64,000 bases of DNA, taken from Pseudomonadota bacterium. Lineage in GTDB: Bacteria; Pseudomonadota; Alphaproteobacteria; Rhizobiales; JAKPQE01. Shown piece after piece: positions 12,361 through 22,830 of the stretch; position 1 is the first letter of the stretch; each line of letters opens with the position of its first letter. The notes beneath the pieces are model-generated. The model did no database searches. It saw only the letters and a program-made list of their open reading frames with translations, and was not told the origin of the DNA. Made by a program: the position numbers and the translations under genes. The DNA is taken from assembly GCA_029572955.1 (NCBI GenBank), contig JAKPQE010000020.1, forward strand, positions 62,001 to 126,000, written 5' to 3'.

Positions 12361-13047
12361 ATGCGGATCCTCGCCATCGATACGGCGCTCGCGCGCTGCT
12401 CGGTCGCCTTCGGCGATCCCGAAGCCGACGTCGTCGCCCGTTCGGTGGCGATGGAGCGCGGCCATGCCGAGGCGCTGGTGCCAATGATCGAGGAGGTGCT
12501 GGCCGCAGCCGGCGCCGGCTATGGCGATGCCGAGCGCGTCGCCGTGATCGTCGGGCCGGGCTCGTTCACCGGCCTCAGGGTCGGCGTCGCGGCGGCCCGC
12601 GGCATCGCGCTCGCCGCCGGGCGCCCGCTCGTCGCCGTCGACACCCTCGCCGCACTCGCCGAGGCGGTCCGGCCCTCCCATCGGAGGCAAGCGATCGCCG
12701 CCGTCGTCGATGCCCGGCGCGGCGAAATCTATGCCGCGCTCTTCGCCGCCGACGGCACTGCGCTCGTCGAGCCCTCGGCCCTCGTCGCGGCCGATTTCGC
12801 CGATCTCGTCGCCGAGGCCGGCGCCGTGCCCGTGCTGACCGGCAGCGCCGCCGACATCGTCGCGCCGCTTCTTTCCGAGCGCGGCATTTCGGCCCGGATC
12901 GCCGACCGCGCCGGCGCCCCGGCGATCGAGGCGGTGCTCCGGCTCGGCGGCCGGCTCGACGCCACCCGCACGGCCCGGCCGCTCTATCTGCGCCCGCCCG
13001 ACGCCAAACCGCAGACCCGTTTCCGGATCGCCCGCCAATGTTCCTGA
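12361..13047 (+). CDS. tsaB: tRNA threonylcarbamoyladenosine biosynthesis protein TsaB
   Basis: MRILAIDTALARCSVAFGD... and VIVGPGSFTGLRVGVAAARGIALA. Confidence 0.92.
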   Translation: MRILAIDTALARCSVAFGDPEADVVARSVAMERGHAEALVPMIEEVLAAAGAGYGDAERVAVIVGPGSFTGLRVGVAAARGIALAAGRPLVAVDTLAALAEAVRPSHRRQAIAAVVDARRGEIYAALFAADGTALVEPSALVAADFADLVAEAGAVPVLTGSAADIVAPLLSERGISARIADRAGAPAIEAVLRLGGRLDATRTARPLYLRPPDAKPQTRFRIARQCS

Positions 13048-13538
13048 ACCTCTGGCACAGCTTCATGCAGGGCCGTCCGGTGCTGACCCAGGCGAGCCTT
13101 TCCGACGCTTCGGCCCTCGCCGAGCTGCACGAGGCCTCGTTCGCGCGCGGCTGGAGTTCGCTCGAATTCGAGGCGATGCTCGCCGACCACAACATCCTGA
13201 CGGTCGTCGCACGTCGCGCCGGACCGGCGACCAGCCGCCGGCCGGTCGGCTTCGTCATGGTGCGCCGGGCGCTCGACGAGGCCGAGGTGCTGACCATCGC
13301 CGTCGCCCGGAGCCATCGCGGCAAGGGCCTCGGCCGCGATCTCATGGAAGAGGCGATGCGCCGCCTCTATGCCGATCGGATCTCGACACTATTTCTCGAG
13401 GTCAGCGAGACCAACGAGCCGGCCTGCCGGCTCTATCGCCGGCTCGGCTTTGCCAAGGTCGGCGAACGCAAGGGCTACTACGCGGGAGCGGAAGGAGCGG
13501 CGAGTGGCGCGCTTGTCATGCGCGCCAATCTCCGGTAA
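13038..13538 (+). CDS. rimI: Ribosomal protein alanine N-acetyltransferase (GNAT)
   Basis: 166 aa; IAVARSHRGKGLGRDLMEEAMRR acetyl-CoA motif; overlaps the tsaB 3' end. Confidence 0.88.
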   Translation: MFLNLWHSFMQGRPVLTQASLSDASALAELHEASFARGWSSLEFEAMLADHNILTVVARRAGPATSRRPVGFVMVRRALDEAEVLTIAVARSHRGKGLGRDLMEEAMRRLYADRISTLFLEVSETNEPACRLYRRLGFAKVGERKGYYAGAEGAASGALVMRANLR

Positions 13539-13605
13539 CGCTCCACAAGGTCGAAACGCCGGCGGGGTGTGGGGCCCCGCTCGTCGAAGGGGCGGATCGG
13601 AATTC

Positions 13606-14037
13606 ATGGATACCAGCAAGCAGACCATCGAGGAGCAATGCGCGGCCAAGGGCATGCGCATGACCGAGCAGCGCCGGGTGATCGCGCGCGTCATCGAGGG
13701 CGCCGACGACCATCCGGACGTCGAGGAGCTCTATCGCCGCGCCTCGGAAATCGACGACCGGATCTCGATCTCGACCGTCTATCGAACGGTCAAGCTGCTC
13801 GAGGACGCCGGCATCATCGCCCGCCACGATTTCGGCGAGGGCCGGGCCCGCTACGAGCAGGCGAGCGACGAGCACCACGACCATCTCATCGACCTGAGAT
13901 CGGGCAAGGTGATCGAGTTCCGCAACGCCCGCATCGAGGAACTGCAGCGCGAAATCGCCCGCGAGCTCGGCTACAAGCTGGTCGACCACCGGCTCGAGCT
14001 CTACGCGGTGCCGCTCGCCGACTCCGAAGGCGCGTGA
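13606..14037 (+). CDS. Fur family transcriptional regulator (Fur/Mur-like)
   Basis: MDTSKQTIEEQCAAKGMRMTEQRRVIARVIEGADDHPDVEELYRRA...; HHDHLID metal site. Confidence 0.92.
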   Translation: MDTSKQTIEEQCAAKGMRMTEQRRVIARVIEGADDHPDVEELYRRASEIDDRISISTVYRTVKLLEDAGIIARHDFGEGRARYEQASDEHHDHLIDLRSGKVIEFRNARIEELQREIARELGYKLVDHRLELYAVPLADSEGA

Positions 14038-14047
14038 GCGACAAACC

Positions 14048-14899
14048 ATGGATCGGATCCGGGCCGCGCTGAAACTCGTCGCGGTTGTCGCAACCGGATC
14101 CGCCCTGCTTCCGGCGCAATGGCTGGCGGTTCGCCTCGGCCACGACAGCGCCCGCCACATCCCCGTCGTCTTCCATCGCACCGTCCGGCGCATCATCGAC
14201 GTTCGCGTCGGCATCCACGGCAAGGTGGCCGAGGGCCGGCCGCTGCTCTTTGCCGCCAATCACGCCTCCTGGCTCGACATCACGATCATCGGCTCGCTGA
14301 TGCCGCTGTGCTTCGTCGCCAAGTCGGAGGTCGAGGCCTGGCCGATCTTCGGGCTGCTCGCCCGGCTGCAGCGCACCATCTTCGTCAACCGCAGCCGCCG
14401 CGCCCATACCGGCCAGGTGGCGAGCGCCATCGCCGACCGGCTCGGTGCCGGCGATCCGGTGGTGCTCTTTGCCGAGGGAACCTCCTCGGACGGCAACCGC
14501 GTGCTGCCGTTCCGCAGCGCCCTTCTCGGCGCGGCGCGCGAGGCGCTCGGCCAGACCGGCGACGCCTTCGTGCAGCCGATGGCGATCAGCTATGTCGGCC
14601 TCAACGGCCTGCCGATGGGCCGGGTCGAGCGGCCGCTCGCGGCCTGGTATGGCGACATGGAGATGCTGCCGCATCTCTGGGGGCTCCTGAAGGCCGGGCC
14701 GATCGACGTCGTCGTCGCGTTCGCCGAGCCGATCCGCGTCGACGCGGCGACCGACCGCAAACAGCTGGCGAGCGAGGCCGAGGCCCGGGTCCGGAGCCTC
14801 GCCGCGAACGCCCGGCGGGGGGCGATCGCCAGCGGGTCGATCGATGCGCCGACGGAACCGGAAGGCGCGCTGATCCCGGCGACCGAACAGGTCCGCTGA
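14048..14899 (+). CDS. plsC: 1-acyl-sn-glycerol-3-phosphate acyltransferase
   Basis: NHASWLDI motif; FAEGTSSDGNRVLPFRSAL. Confidence 0.9.
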   Translation: MDRIRAALKLVAVVATGSALLPAQWLAVRLGHDSARHIPVVFHRTVRRIIDVRVGIHGKVAEGRPLLFAANHASWLDITIIGSLMPLCFVAKSEVEAWPIFGLLARLQRTIFVNRSRRAHTGQVASAIADRLGAGDPVVLFAEGTSSDGNRVLPFRSALLGAAREALGQTGDAFVQPMAISYVGLNGLPMGRVERPLAAWYGDMEMLPHLWGLLKAGPIDVVVAFAEPIRVDAATDRKQLASEAEARVRSLAANARRGAIASGSIDAPTEPEGALIPATEQVR

Positions 14900-15110
14900 G
14901 GGCGCGCCGCCACGGTTGACTCCGGTGCAGGGCGGCCCCATCTGACGAGCGAGCGCCGCGGCTCTGCCAAATCGCGACGAAAATGGTGGCCGGGTGTCGC
15001 AATTCTGATCTATGACGTCACCTGAAGCGCCCCTTTCCTGCGAAAGCCGGCGGCAGGCGCACCAGTTTCCCGATCGGCACGGCCGACGACGAGGACCCGT
15101 TACAGCGGCG

Positions 15111-16472
15111 ATGAAGAAGCTATTCGTCAAGACCTATGGCTGCCAGATGAACGCCTACGATTCCGATCGTATGGCCGATGCCCTGGCGCCGGCGGGCTTC
15201 GTTACGACCGCCGAGATGGACGACGCCGACCTCGTCATCCTCAACACCTGCCACATCCGCGAGAAGGCGGCCGAGAAGGTCTATTCCGAACTCGGCCGGA
15301 TCCGCGGCCTGAAGACCGAGCGCGGCAAGGCCGGCGAGCGGATGATGGTCGCCGTCGCCGGCTGCGTCGCCCAGGCGGAGGGCGCGGAAATCATGCGCCG
15401 GGCGCCGGTCGTCGACATGGTGTTCGGGCCGCAGAGCTACCACCGCCTGCCGGACATCGTGGCACGGGCCGACAACGGTGCGCGCGTCATCGAGACCGAA
15501 TACCCGGCCGAGGACAAGTTCGAGCACCTGCCTGAGGCCGCCCCGGACAAGATCCGCGAGCGCGGCCGCACCGCCTTCCTCACCGTGCAGGAAGGCTGCG
15601 ACAAGTTCTGCACCTTCTGCGTCGTGCCCTATACGCGCGGCGCCGAGGTGTCGCGGCCGCTCGACCAGATCGTCGCCGAGGCCGAGCGGCTCGCCGGCAA
15701 CGGCGTCTGCGAGATCACGCTGATCGGCCAGAACGTCAATGCCTGGCACGGGGCAGGTCCGGACGGCCGGGAATGGACGCTCGGCCGGCTGCTGCACCGG
15801 CTCGCCGAGGTGCCGGGCCTCGCCCGGCTGCGCTACACGACGAGCCATCCCCGCGACATGGACGACGAGCTGATCGCCTCCCATCGCGATCTCGGCGCGC
15901 TGATGCCCTATCTGCACCTGCCGGTGCAGGCCGGCTCGGACCGCATTCTCGATGCGATGAACCGCCATCACACGGCCGCCGACTATCTGCGCCTCGTCGA
16001 GCGCATCCGCGCGGCGCGGCCCGACATCGCTCTCTCCGGCGATTTCATCGTCGGCTTTCCGGGCGAGACCGCAGCCGAGTTCGAGGCGACGATGCGCCTC
16101 GTCGAAGACGTCGGCTACGCCCAGGCCTATTCGTTCAAGTACAGCGCGCGGCCGGGGACGCCGGCCGCCGACGCCGCGGACCAGGTCGCCGAGGCCGAGA
16201 AGTCGGATCGCCTCGCCCGCCTGCAGGAGCTTCTGACGCGGCAGCAGCGCGCCTTCAACACCGCCTGCGCGGGCCGCGTCGTCGACGTGCTGATGGAGCG
16301 CGAGGGCCGCAAGAGCGGCCAGATCGCCGGCCGCTCGCCCTATCTGCAGGCGGTGCAGATCGAGGCGCCGGCCGACCTCATCGGCACGATCGTCCCGGTC
16401 GAGATCGTCTCGGCCGGACCGAACAGCCTCAACGGCCGCCTCGCCGGCGCCGGCACGGGAGGGCACGCGTGA
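15111..16472 (+). CDS. miaB: tRNA-2-methylthio-N6-dimethylallyladenosine synthase
   Basis: [21 protein letters not shown]; radical SAM motif CDKFCTFC; start set at ATG 15111. Confidence 0.96.
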   Translation: MKKLFVKTYGCQMNAYDSDRMADALAPAGFVTTAEMDDADLVILNTCHIREKAAEKVYSELGRIRGLKTERGKAGERMMVAVAGCVAQAEGAEIMRRAPVVDMVFGPQSYHRLPDIVARADNGARVIETEYPAEDKFEHLPEAAPDKIRERGRTAFLTVQEGCDKFCTFCVVPYTRGAEVSRPLDQIVAEAERLAGNGVCEITLIGQNVNAWHGAGPDGREWTLGRLLHRLAEVPGLARLRYTTSHPRDMDDELIASHRDLGALMPYLHLPVQAGSDRILDAMNRHHTAADYLRLVERIRAARPDIALSGDFIVGFPGETAAEFEATMRLVEDVGYAQAYSFKYSARPGTPAADAADQVAEAEKSDRLARLQELLTRQQRAFNTACAGRVVDVLMEREGRKSGQIAGRSPYLQAVQIEAPADLIGTIVPVEIVSAGPNSLNGRLAGAGTGGHA

Positions 16473-17533
16473 ACGCCGAACCGCCAGGCAAGCGCGAAGC
16501 GCCGGTTTCGCATGCGTCCGACATGACCCATCTGGTGCTCGTTTTCGACGACAACCGGCTGGCAGGGGATCTCTTCGGCCAGTTCGACCAGAATCTCGCC
16601 CTCGTCGAGCAGGGCCTCAAGGTCGATGCCACGGCACGCGGCAATCACGTCACCATCAAGGGGCCGGCCGAGGCCTGCGATCAGGCGCGACGGGTGCTCG
16701 ACACGCTCTACGAACAGCTGCGCGCCGGCCGCGACATCCATCCCGGCGACGTCGAGGGTGCGATCCGCCTGGTGCGCGCCGCCGACGCCCAGCTGACGCT
16801 GCCGACGCTGGAGCCGAAGGGCCGCCTCGCCTTTGCCCAGATCGCCACGCGGCGGCGCACCGTGGTCGCCCGCACGCCGGCGCAGGACGCCTATATCCGC
16901 GCCCTCGACCGCGCCGACCTCGTTTTCGCCACCGGCCCGGCCGGCACCGGCAAGACCTATCTCGCCGTCGCCTATGCCGCCGCCCTCATCGAGCGCGGCG
17001 ACGCCAACCGGCTGATCCTGTCGCGTCCGGCCGTGGAAGCGGGCGAGCGCCTCGGCTTCCTGCCGGGCGACATGCGCGAGAAGGTCGATCCCTATCTCCG
17101 GCCGCTCTACGACGCGCTCTACGACATGATGCCGGCCGACAAGGTCGAACGCGGCCTGCAATCGGGCATGATCGAGATCGCGCCGCTCGCCTTCATGCGC
17201 GGGCGCACCCTGTCGAATGCCGTGGTGCTGCTCGACGAAGCGCAGAACACCACCTCGATGCAGATGAAGATGTTCCTCACCCGCCTCGGTGAGAATTCCA
17301 AGATGATCGTCAACGGCGACCCGAGCCAGATCGACCTGCCGCCGGGCCAGCGGTCGGGCCTGCCGGAGGCGCTCGGGCTGTTGCGCGACGTGCCCGGCGT
17401 CATCCATGTCGGCTTCACCGACGCGGACGTGGTGCGCCACGAACTCGTCGCGCGCATCGTTCGGGCGTATGATGCGGCAGGGCGCAAGCGAAGCGCCGAC
17501 GCCGGTCATCAGGAGACCTCGGGTGACGCATAA
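16469..17533 (+). CDS. PhoH family protein
   Basis: GTG start overlapping the miaB stop; [18 protein letters not shown] Walker [43 protein letters not shown]. Confidence 0.93.
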   Translation: MNAEPPGKREAPVSHASDMTHLVLVFDDNRLAGDLFGQFDQNLALVEQGLKVDATARGNHVTIKGPAEACDQARRVLDTLYEQLRAGRDIHPGDVEGAIRLVRAADAQLTLPTLEPKGRLAFAQIATRRRTVVARTPAQDAYIRALDRADLVFATGPAGTGKTYLAVAYAAALIERGDANRLILSRPAVEAGERLGFLPGDMREKVDPYLRPLYDALYDMMPADKVERGLQSGMIEIAPLAFMRGRTLSNAVVLLDEAQNTTSMQMKMFLTRLGENSKMIVNGDPSQIDLPPGQRSGLPEALGLLRDVPGVIHVGFTDADVVRHELVARIVRAYDAAGRKRSADAGHQETSGDA

Positions 17534-18032
17534 GCTTCTCTGGCTGCCGGACATCGAGATCGTGCGCATCGGCGGCGACTGGCCGGACGACGCGGTGATC
17601 GCGGAACTGGCGCGCCGGGTGATCGGTCCGGCGATCGAAGTCGCCGAGCTCGACATGCATGCCGAAGCCGAGCTCTGCCTGGTGCTGTCGCACGACGCGC
17701 ACGTGCGCGAGCTCAACCGCGATTTCCGCGGCAAGGACAAGCCGACCGACGTGCTGTCGTTCCCGGCCGGCGACGGCTTTCATCCCGCCGATCCGCTGAT
17801 CGGCGAGCTGGTCTTCTCGGCCGAAACCGTGGCGCGCGACGCGGCCGAGGACGGCCGGAGCTTCTCCGACCATTTCATACATCTCGTTCTTCACGGTTTT
17901 CTGCATCTTTTCGGCTATGATCACGAAACCGACGAAGATGCGGAAGTCATGGAGCGGCTGGAAGCGGAAGTGCTTTCGAGGCTCGGGATCGCCGATCCTT
18001 ACAAGGACCACCCGCTGGCCACGGAAACCTGA
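17523..18032 (+). CDS. ybeY: Endoribonuclease / rRNA maturation factor YbeY
   Basis: FRGKDKPTDVLSFPA; HLVLHGFLHLFGYDHETDEDAEVME zinc motif; GTG start at 17523. Confidence 0.92.
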   Translation: MTHKLLWLPDIEIVRIGGDWPDDAVIAELARRVIGPAIEVAELDMHAEAELCLVLSHDAHVRELNRDFRGKDKPTDVLSFPAGDGFHPADPLIGELVFSAETVARDAAEDGRSFSDHFIHLVLHGFLHLFGYDHETDEDAEVMERLEAEVLSRLGIADPYKDHPLATET

Positions 18033-18038
18033 GAGACG

Positions 18039-19118
18039 ATGGACCCCGACAGTCGAATGACCGCGCCGGCCGATCCGGATCCGGCGCAGAACGATCCCGA
18101 AAAACAGCAGGCCGACGGCTGGCTGAGCTGGCTGAAGACCGCCATCGGACACCGCAACACCGCGGCCCTGCGCGCCAGCCTCGAAGACGTGCTCGCCAAC
18201 GAGGGCGCCGACAGCGACGTGTTCTCGCCGGAAGAGCGCGCCATGCTGCGCAACATCCTGCGCCTGCGCGAAATGCGGGTCGAGGACGTCATGGTGCCGC
18301 GCGCCGACATCGACGCGGTCGAATACGCCATGCCGCTCGGCGAGCTCCTCGAGGCATTCCGCGAATCCGGCCATTCGCGCATGCCGGTCTATCGCGAGAC
18401 GCTCGACGACCCGATCGGCATGGTCCACATCAAGGACCTGATGGCCTATGTGACCGTCGCCGCGGCGGTCGCGCCGCAGGAAGGCGGCGGACCGGAGGCC
18501 GATCTCGACCTCACGCAGGTCGACCTGTCGCGGCCGCTCGCCGACCTCGAGCTGGTGCGTCCGGTGCTGTTCGTGCCGCCGTCGATGCCGGCGACCGACC
18601 TTCTTGCCAAGATGCAGGCGACGCGCACCCAGATGGCGCTGGTCATCGACGAATATGGCGGCACCGACGGCCTCGCCTCGCTCGAGGACGTGGTCGAGAC
18701 CGTGGTCGGCGACATCGAGGACGAGCACGACGACGTCGAGGGACCGATGATCGTGGCGGCGGCCGACGGCCTGTTCGTCGCCGACGCGCGCGCGCCGCTC
18801 GAGGAGGTCGCCGAGGCGATCGGCGTCAGCGGCCTGGTCGGCGAGTATGGCGAGGACGTCGACACGCTCGGCGGTCTCGTCTTCACGCTGGTCGGCCGGG
18901 TGCCGGTGCGCGGCGAGATCATCACCTTCCGCGACGGCCTCGAATTCGAGGTGATGGACGCCGATCCGCGGCGCATCAAGCGGCTGAAGATCCGCCGCCG
19001 CGCCGCGGCGGCGCCCGAGCCGCGACGGCGGCGGCGCAGCGAACCGACCGAGACGCCGGCTCCGGCCGCCGAGACGGGCACGGCCTCGGCCAGCGCCGCC
19101 GGCGGAGGCGACGCTTGA
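18039..19118 (+). CDS. Hemolysin/CorC family CBS-domain protein
   Basis: MRVEDVMVPRADIDAVEYAMPL, two CBS regions, C-terminal transporter-associated domain; follows ybeY. Confidence 0.9.
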   Translation: MDPDSRMTAPADPDPAQNDPEKQQADGWLSWLKTAIGHRNTAALRASLEDVLANEGADSDVFSPEERAMLRNILRLREMRVEDVMVPRADIDAVEYAMPLGELLEAFRESGHSRMPVYRETLDDPIGMVHIKDLMAYVTVAAAVAPQEGGGPEADLDLTQVDLSRPLADLELVRPVLFVPPSMPATDLLAKMQATRTQMALVIDEYGGTDGLASLEDVVETVVGDIEDEHDDVEGPMIVAAADGLFVADARAPLEEVAEAIGVSGLVGEYGEDVDTLGGLVFTLVGRVPVRGEIITFRDGLEFEVMDADPRRIKRLKIRRRAAAAPEPRRRRRSEPTETPAPAAETGTASASAAGGGDA

Positions 19119-19187
19119 CCTCGGGCGAGCGATCGTCGACCACTGGCAGGCGGCCGCGCGGTCGCGATTCGCGAGAGCCGCTCGCCT

Positions 19188-19274
19188 CTGAACAGAACCG
19201 ATGAACGGCTCCGGGCCTTTGCTTTGTCGCGTCTCCTGACGGCGAACCGGTTTCCGGCTCGCCCGGGAACGCCC
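19188..19274 (-). repeat. Dispersed intergenic repeat, copy B
   Basis: Reverse complement GGGCGTTCCCGGGCGAGCCGGAAACCGGTTCGCCG...GGAGCCGTTCATCGGTTCTGTT aligns with 52755-52840. Confidence 0.6.
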
Positions 19275-19295
19275 TGGGGTGGTCGGGTCGGCGCA

Positions 19296-20891
19296 GTGAT
19301 ACGGCAGATCGCAAATCGGGTCATCCTGAGCTGGGGCTGGCAGCGCGCGGCCATCGCCATGGCGGCGGGGGCGGTCTCGGTCCTCGCCCTTGCCCCGTTC
19401 GACATCCTGCCGATCCTCTGGATCAGCCTGCCGGTCCTCGTCTGGCTGCTCGACGGCGCCGTCGCCGCGCCCGGCATTCGCGGACCGCGGGCGCTCTTCC
19501 CGGCCTTTGCCACCGGCTGGTGGTTCGGTTTCGGCTATTTCCTCGCCGGCCTGTGGTGGGTCGGCTCGGCCTTTCTCGTCGAGGCCGAGGATTTCGGCTG
19601 GATGCTGCCCTTCGCGGTGATGCTGCTGCCGGCCGGGCTGGCGATCTTCGTCGGCCTTGCGACGGCGGCGGCGCGCATGGCCTGGTTCGACGGCTGGCGC
19701 CGCGTCGTCGCGCTCGTCATCGCGCTGGCGCTCGCCGACTGGCTGCGCGGCCACGTGCTCACCGGCTTTCCCTGGAACCTCTTCGGCCAGGCGCTGGCGG
19801 CGACCGATGCCGGCATGCAGACCGCCGCCTTCCTCGGCGCCTATGCGATGACGCCGCTCGTCGTGCTGATCTTCGCGGCGCCGGCGACGCTCGCCGACGA
19901 CCGCGGCCGCCTCGCCCTGCCGGTCATCGGCCTGGTGCTCCTCGGCCTCCTGCACGGCGCCGGCCTCTACCGGCTCGGCCATGCCGACCCGGGCACGGTG
20001 CCCGGCGTTGCGCTGCGCATCGTCCAGCCGGCGATCGATCAGCGCGAGAAGTGGAAGCCGGGCAACGAGGAAAAGGTCTTCGAGACCTATCTCGAGCTTT
20101 CCGACGCCCGGACCTCGCCGGAGCATGTCGGGGTGCTGACGGCGACCCATCTGATCTGGCCGGAATCGGCGTTTCCCTTCCTTCTCACCGAATCCCCGGG
20201 AGCCCTGGCGGCGATCGCCGACCTGCTGCCGCCCGGCACGATCCTCCTTTCCGGAGCGATTCGCGCCGAGCCGGCAACCGCCGACCACGGCCGGCGCTTC
20301 TTCAATTCGGTCTATGCCATCGATCCGGACGGCGAGATCATCGACGCCTACGACAAGGTGCGCCTCGTGCCGTTCGGCGAATTCCTGCCGCTGCAGCCGC
20401 TGCTCGAATCGATCGGCCTCGAGCAGCTGACGCGCATCCATGGCGGCTTCGAGGCGGGGACGCGGCGGCGGCCGATCGAGCTGATGAACACGCCGCCGCT
20501 GCTGCCGCTGATCTGCTACGAGATCATCTTTCCCGAGGCCCTCAACGACGGTGCGACGGCGCCGGGCTGGGTGCTGAACGTCACCAACGACGCCTGGTTC
20601 GGCGACAGCCCGGGGCCCTACCAGCACCTGCGGCAGGCGCGCATCCGCGCCGCCGAACAGGGACTGCCGGTCGTACGGGCGGCCAATACCGGCGTTTCCG
20701 CGGTCATCGACGGCTATGGCCGGATATTGCAGCAGGCACCGCTCGGACAACCTATGGTAATCGATGCCGAGCTCCCGAAAGCCCTGTCGCGACCGGTCGG
20801 CGCGACCTACGGAGCGGAGATATTCTGGCTCCTGATCGGCGGATTAGCAGCGGTTCTGGGTGCTGCGTCGAGGTTAACTCTACACGATTAA
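19296..20891 (+). CDS. lnt: Apolipoprotein N-acyltransferase
   Basis: LALAPFDILPILWISLPVLVWLLDG membrane N-terminus; nitrilase-like C-half with VNVTNDAWFG-type motif; GTG 19296 start likely (the TTG at 19224 extends the ORF). Confidence 0.93.
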   Translation: MIRQIANRVILSWGWQRAAIAMAAGAVSVLALAPFDILPILWISLPVLVWLLDGAVAAPGIRGPRALFPAFATGWWFGFGYFLAGLWWVGSAFLVEAEDFGWMLPFAVMLLPAGLAIFVGLATAAARMAWFDGWRRVVALVIALALADWLRGHVLTGFPWNLFGQALAATDAGMQTAAFLGAYAMTPLVVLIFAAPATLADDRGRLALPVIGLVLLGLLHGAGLYRLGHADPGTVPGVALRIVQPAIDQREKWKPGNEEKVFETYLELSDARTSPEHVGVLTATHLIWPESAFPFLLTESPGALAAIADLLPPGTILLSGAIRAEPATADHGRRFFNSVYAIDPDGEIIDAYDKVRLVPFGEFLPLQPLLESIGLEQLTRIHGGFEAGTRRRPIELMNTPPLLPLICYEIIFPEALNDGATAPGWVLNVTNDAWFGDSPGPYQHLRQARIRAAEQGLPVVRAANTGVSAVIDGYGRILQQAPLGQPMVIDAELPKALSRPVGATYGAEIFWLLIGGLAAVLGAASRLTLHD

Positions 20892-20896
20892 CGCAA

Positions 20897-20926
20897 TTGA
20901 CTTGTGGCTATGTCCGCACCCATTAT
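20897..20926 (+). promoter_or_regulatory. Putative sigma-70 promoter for the downstream XRE regulator
   Basis: TTGACT (20897-20902), 18-nt spacer, CATTAT (20921-20926). Confidence 0.4.
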
Positions 20927-21078
20927 CGCGCCAGAGCCGTCATGGATTGTCTGCTTTCGGGCACACAAGCGCATATGTCGATCATTCGAAACCGATCGGC
21001 GTCATCTCGTCGACAAGGTTGCGGCTAAAAAAGTGGGCGTCAGTCCCACCCTCAAAACAACCAACACGAGCGGCAATA

Positions 21079-21495
21079 ATGGCTAGCAAGAAGTCCCCAA
21101 ATCCCATCGATATTCATGTCGGAAGCCGCGTGCGACTGCGTCGCATGATGCTCGGCATGAGCCAGGAAAAGCTCGGCGAACAGCTGGGCATTACCTTTCA
21201 GCAGATCCAGAAGTACGAGAAGGGCACGAACCGTATCGGCGCGAGCCGGCTGCAGCACATCGCTGCAGTACTCAACGTGCCGGTCTCGTTCTTCTTCGAA
21301 GATGCGCCCGGCCCGCGGCCGGATGCCGAAGGCTTCGCCGATTCCAGCAGCTCGTCCTACGTGGTCGACTTCCTGTCGAGCTCGGAAGGCCTGCAGCTGA
21401 ACAAGGCATTCGTGCGCATCAAGGACCCGAAAGTCCGCAAGCGGGTCGTCGATCTCGTCAAGTCACTCGCCGGCGACGACGAAGACGCGGCCTGA
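21079..21495 (+). CDS. XRE-family helix-turn-helix regulator (PraR/PhrR-like)
   Basis: [50 protein letters not shown]; precedes metK. Confidence 0.88.
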   Translation: MASKKSPNPIDIHVGSRVRLRRMMLGMSQEKLGEQLGITFQQIQKYEKGTNRIGASRLQHIAAVLNVPVSFFFEDAPGPRPDAEGFADSSSSSYVVDFLSSSEGLQLNKAFVRIKDPKVRKRVVDLVKSLAGDDEDAA

Positions 21496-21509
21496 GCACG
21501 GCACATCCC

Positions 21510-21605
21510 TCCTCGGGCGACTTGACCTTGGCAGCAGCGGCTGTCAAAAGACGGCCGGTCCTGCGCGGGCTGGCCAGCTCGCCGCCTCATCACGTCGCCC
21601 GAGGA
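21510..21605 (+). promoter_or_regulatory. Structured metK 5' leader, candidate cis-regulatory RNA
   Basis: Perfect 12-bp inverted repeat TCCTCGGGCGAC (21510-21521)/GTCGCCCGAGGA (21594-21605) enclosing two further hairpins; 3' arm contains the GAGGA SD before GTG 21614. Confidence 0.6.
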
Positions 21606-21613
21606 TTTCTCCC

Positions 21614-22807
21614 GTGAGCCGCAAGGAATACCTCTTCACCAGCGAGTCCGTGTCCGAGGGTCACCCCGACAAGGTCTGTGACCGGATTTCGGACGAGATC
21701 GTCGACCTCATCTTCCGCGAGGGCATCCGGCAGGGCTGGGATCCGGCCAATCTGCGTGCCGCCTGCGAGACGCTGGCGACCACCAACCGCGTCATCATGG
21801 CCGGCGAGACCCGCGGTCCGGAAATCTCCACCGAGCAGTTCGTCGAGACCGCCCGCCAGGCGATCCGCGCCATCGGCTACGAGCAGGACGGCTTCCACTG
21901 GCAGACGGCCGCGATCGAGTGCCTGCTGCATCCGCAGTCGGCCGACATCGCCATGGGCGTCGATGCCGCCGCCGACGCCAATTCGGAAGAGGGCGCGGGC
22001 GACCAGGGCATCATGTTCGGCTATGCCACGGACGAGACGCCGGAGCTGATGCCGGCGACCCTGCAATATTCGCACAATATCCTGAAGCGTCTCGCCGAGG
22101 CCCGTCATTCGCGCGCCGAGCCGAACCTCGAGCCGGACGCCAAGAGCCAGGTGACGCTGCGCTATGTCGACGGCAAGCCGGTCGAGGTGACGCAGATCGT
22201 CGTCTCGACGCAGCACCGCGAGGGCCTGACCCCGGTCGACGTGAAGAAGATCGTCACGCCCTACGTGCTTTCCGTATTCCCCGAGGGTCTCGTCACCGAC
22301 CGGACCAAGTGGCACGTCAATCCGACCGGCAATTTCGTGATCGGCGGTCCGGACGGCGACTGCGGCCTCACCGGCCGCAAGATCATCGTCGACACCTATG
22401 GCGGCGCGGCGCCGCACGGCGGCGGCGCGTTCTCTGGCAAGGACCCGACCAAGGTCGACCGCTCGGCGGCCTATGCCTGCCGCTACCTTGCCAAGAACGT
22501 CGTGGCGGCGGGTCTCGCCAGCCGCTGCACGATCCAGATTTCCTACGCCATCGGCGTTTCCGAGCCGCTGTCCTTCTATGTCGACACGCACGGCACCGGC
22601 AATGTCGACCCGGCGATGCTGGAGAAGATCCTGCCGGAACTCGTGCGCCTGACGCCGCGCGGCATCCGCAATCATCTCGGCCTTGCCAAGCCGATCTATG
22701 CCCGCACCTCCGCCTACGGCCATTTCGGCCGCACGCCGGATGCGGACGGCGGCTTCTCCTGGGAGAAGACCGACCTCGTCGACGAGCTGAAGCGCGTCCT
22801 CGGCTGA
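21614..22807 (+). CDS. metK: S-adenosylmethionine synthetase
   Basis: [46 protein letters not shown] start. Confidence 0.97.
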   Translation: MSRKEYLFTSESVSEGHPDKVCDRISDEIVDLIFREGIRQGWDPANLRAACETLATTNRVIMAGETRGPEISTEQFVETARQAIRAIGYEQDGFHWQTAAIECLLHPQSADIAMGVDAAADANSEEGAGDQGIMFGYATDETPELMPATLQYSHNILKRLAEARHSRAEPNLEPDAKSQVTLRYVDGKPVEVTQIVVSTQHREGLTPVDVKKIVTPYVLSVFPEGLVTDRTKWHVNPTGNFVIGGPDGDCGLTGRKIIVDTYGGAAPHGGGAFSGKDPTKVDRSAAYACRYLAKNVVAAGLASRCTIQISYAIGVSEPLSFYVDTHGTGNVDPAMLEKILPELVRLTPRGIRNHLGLAKPIYARTSAYGHFGRTPDADGGFSWEKTDLVDELKRVLG

Positions 22808-22830
22808 CGCGACCGGCGGGCGAGACGCAC

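Noticed and set aside
21510-21605. Naming the metK leader as SAM-II or SAM/SAH riboswitch
   Set aside because: I could not match the conserved pseudoknot sequences; reported only as an unassigned structured leader
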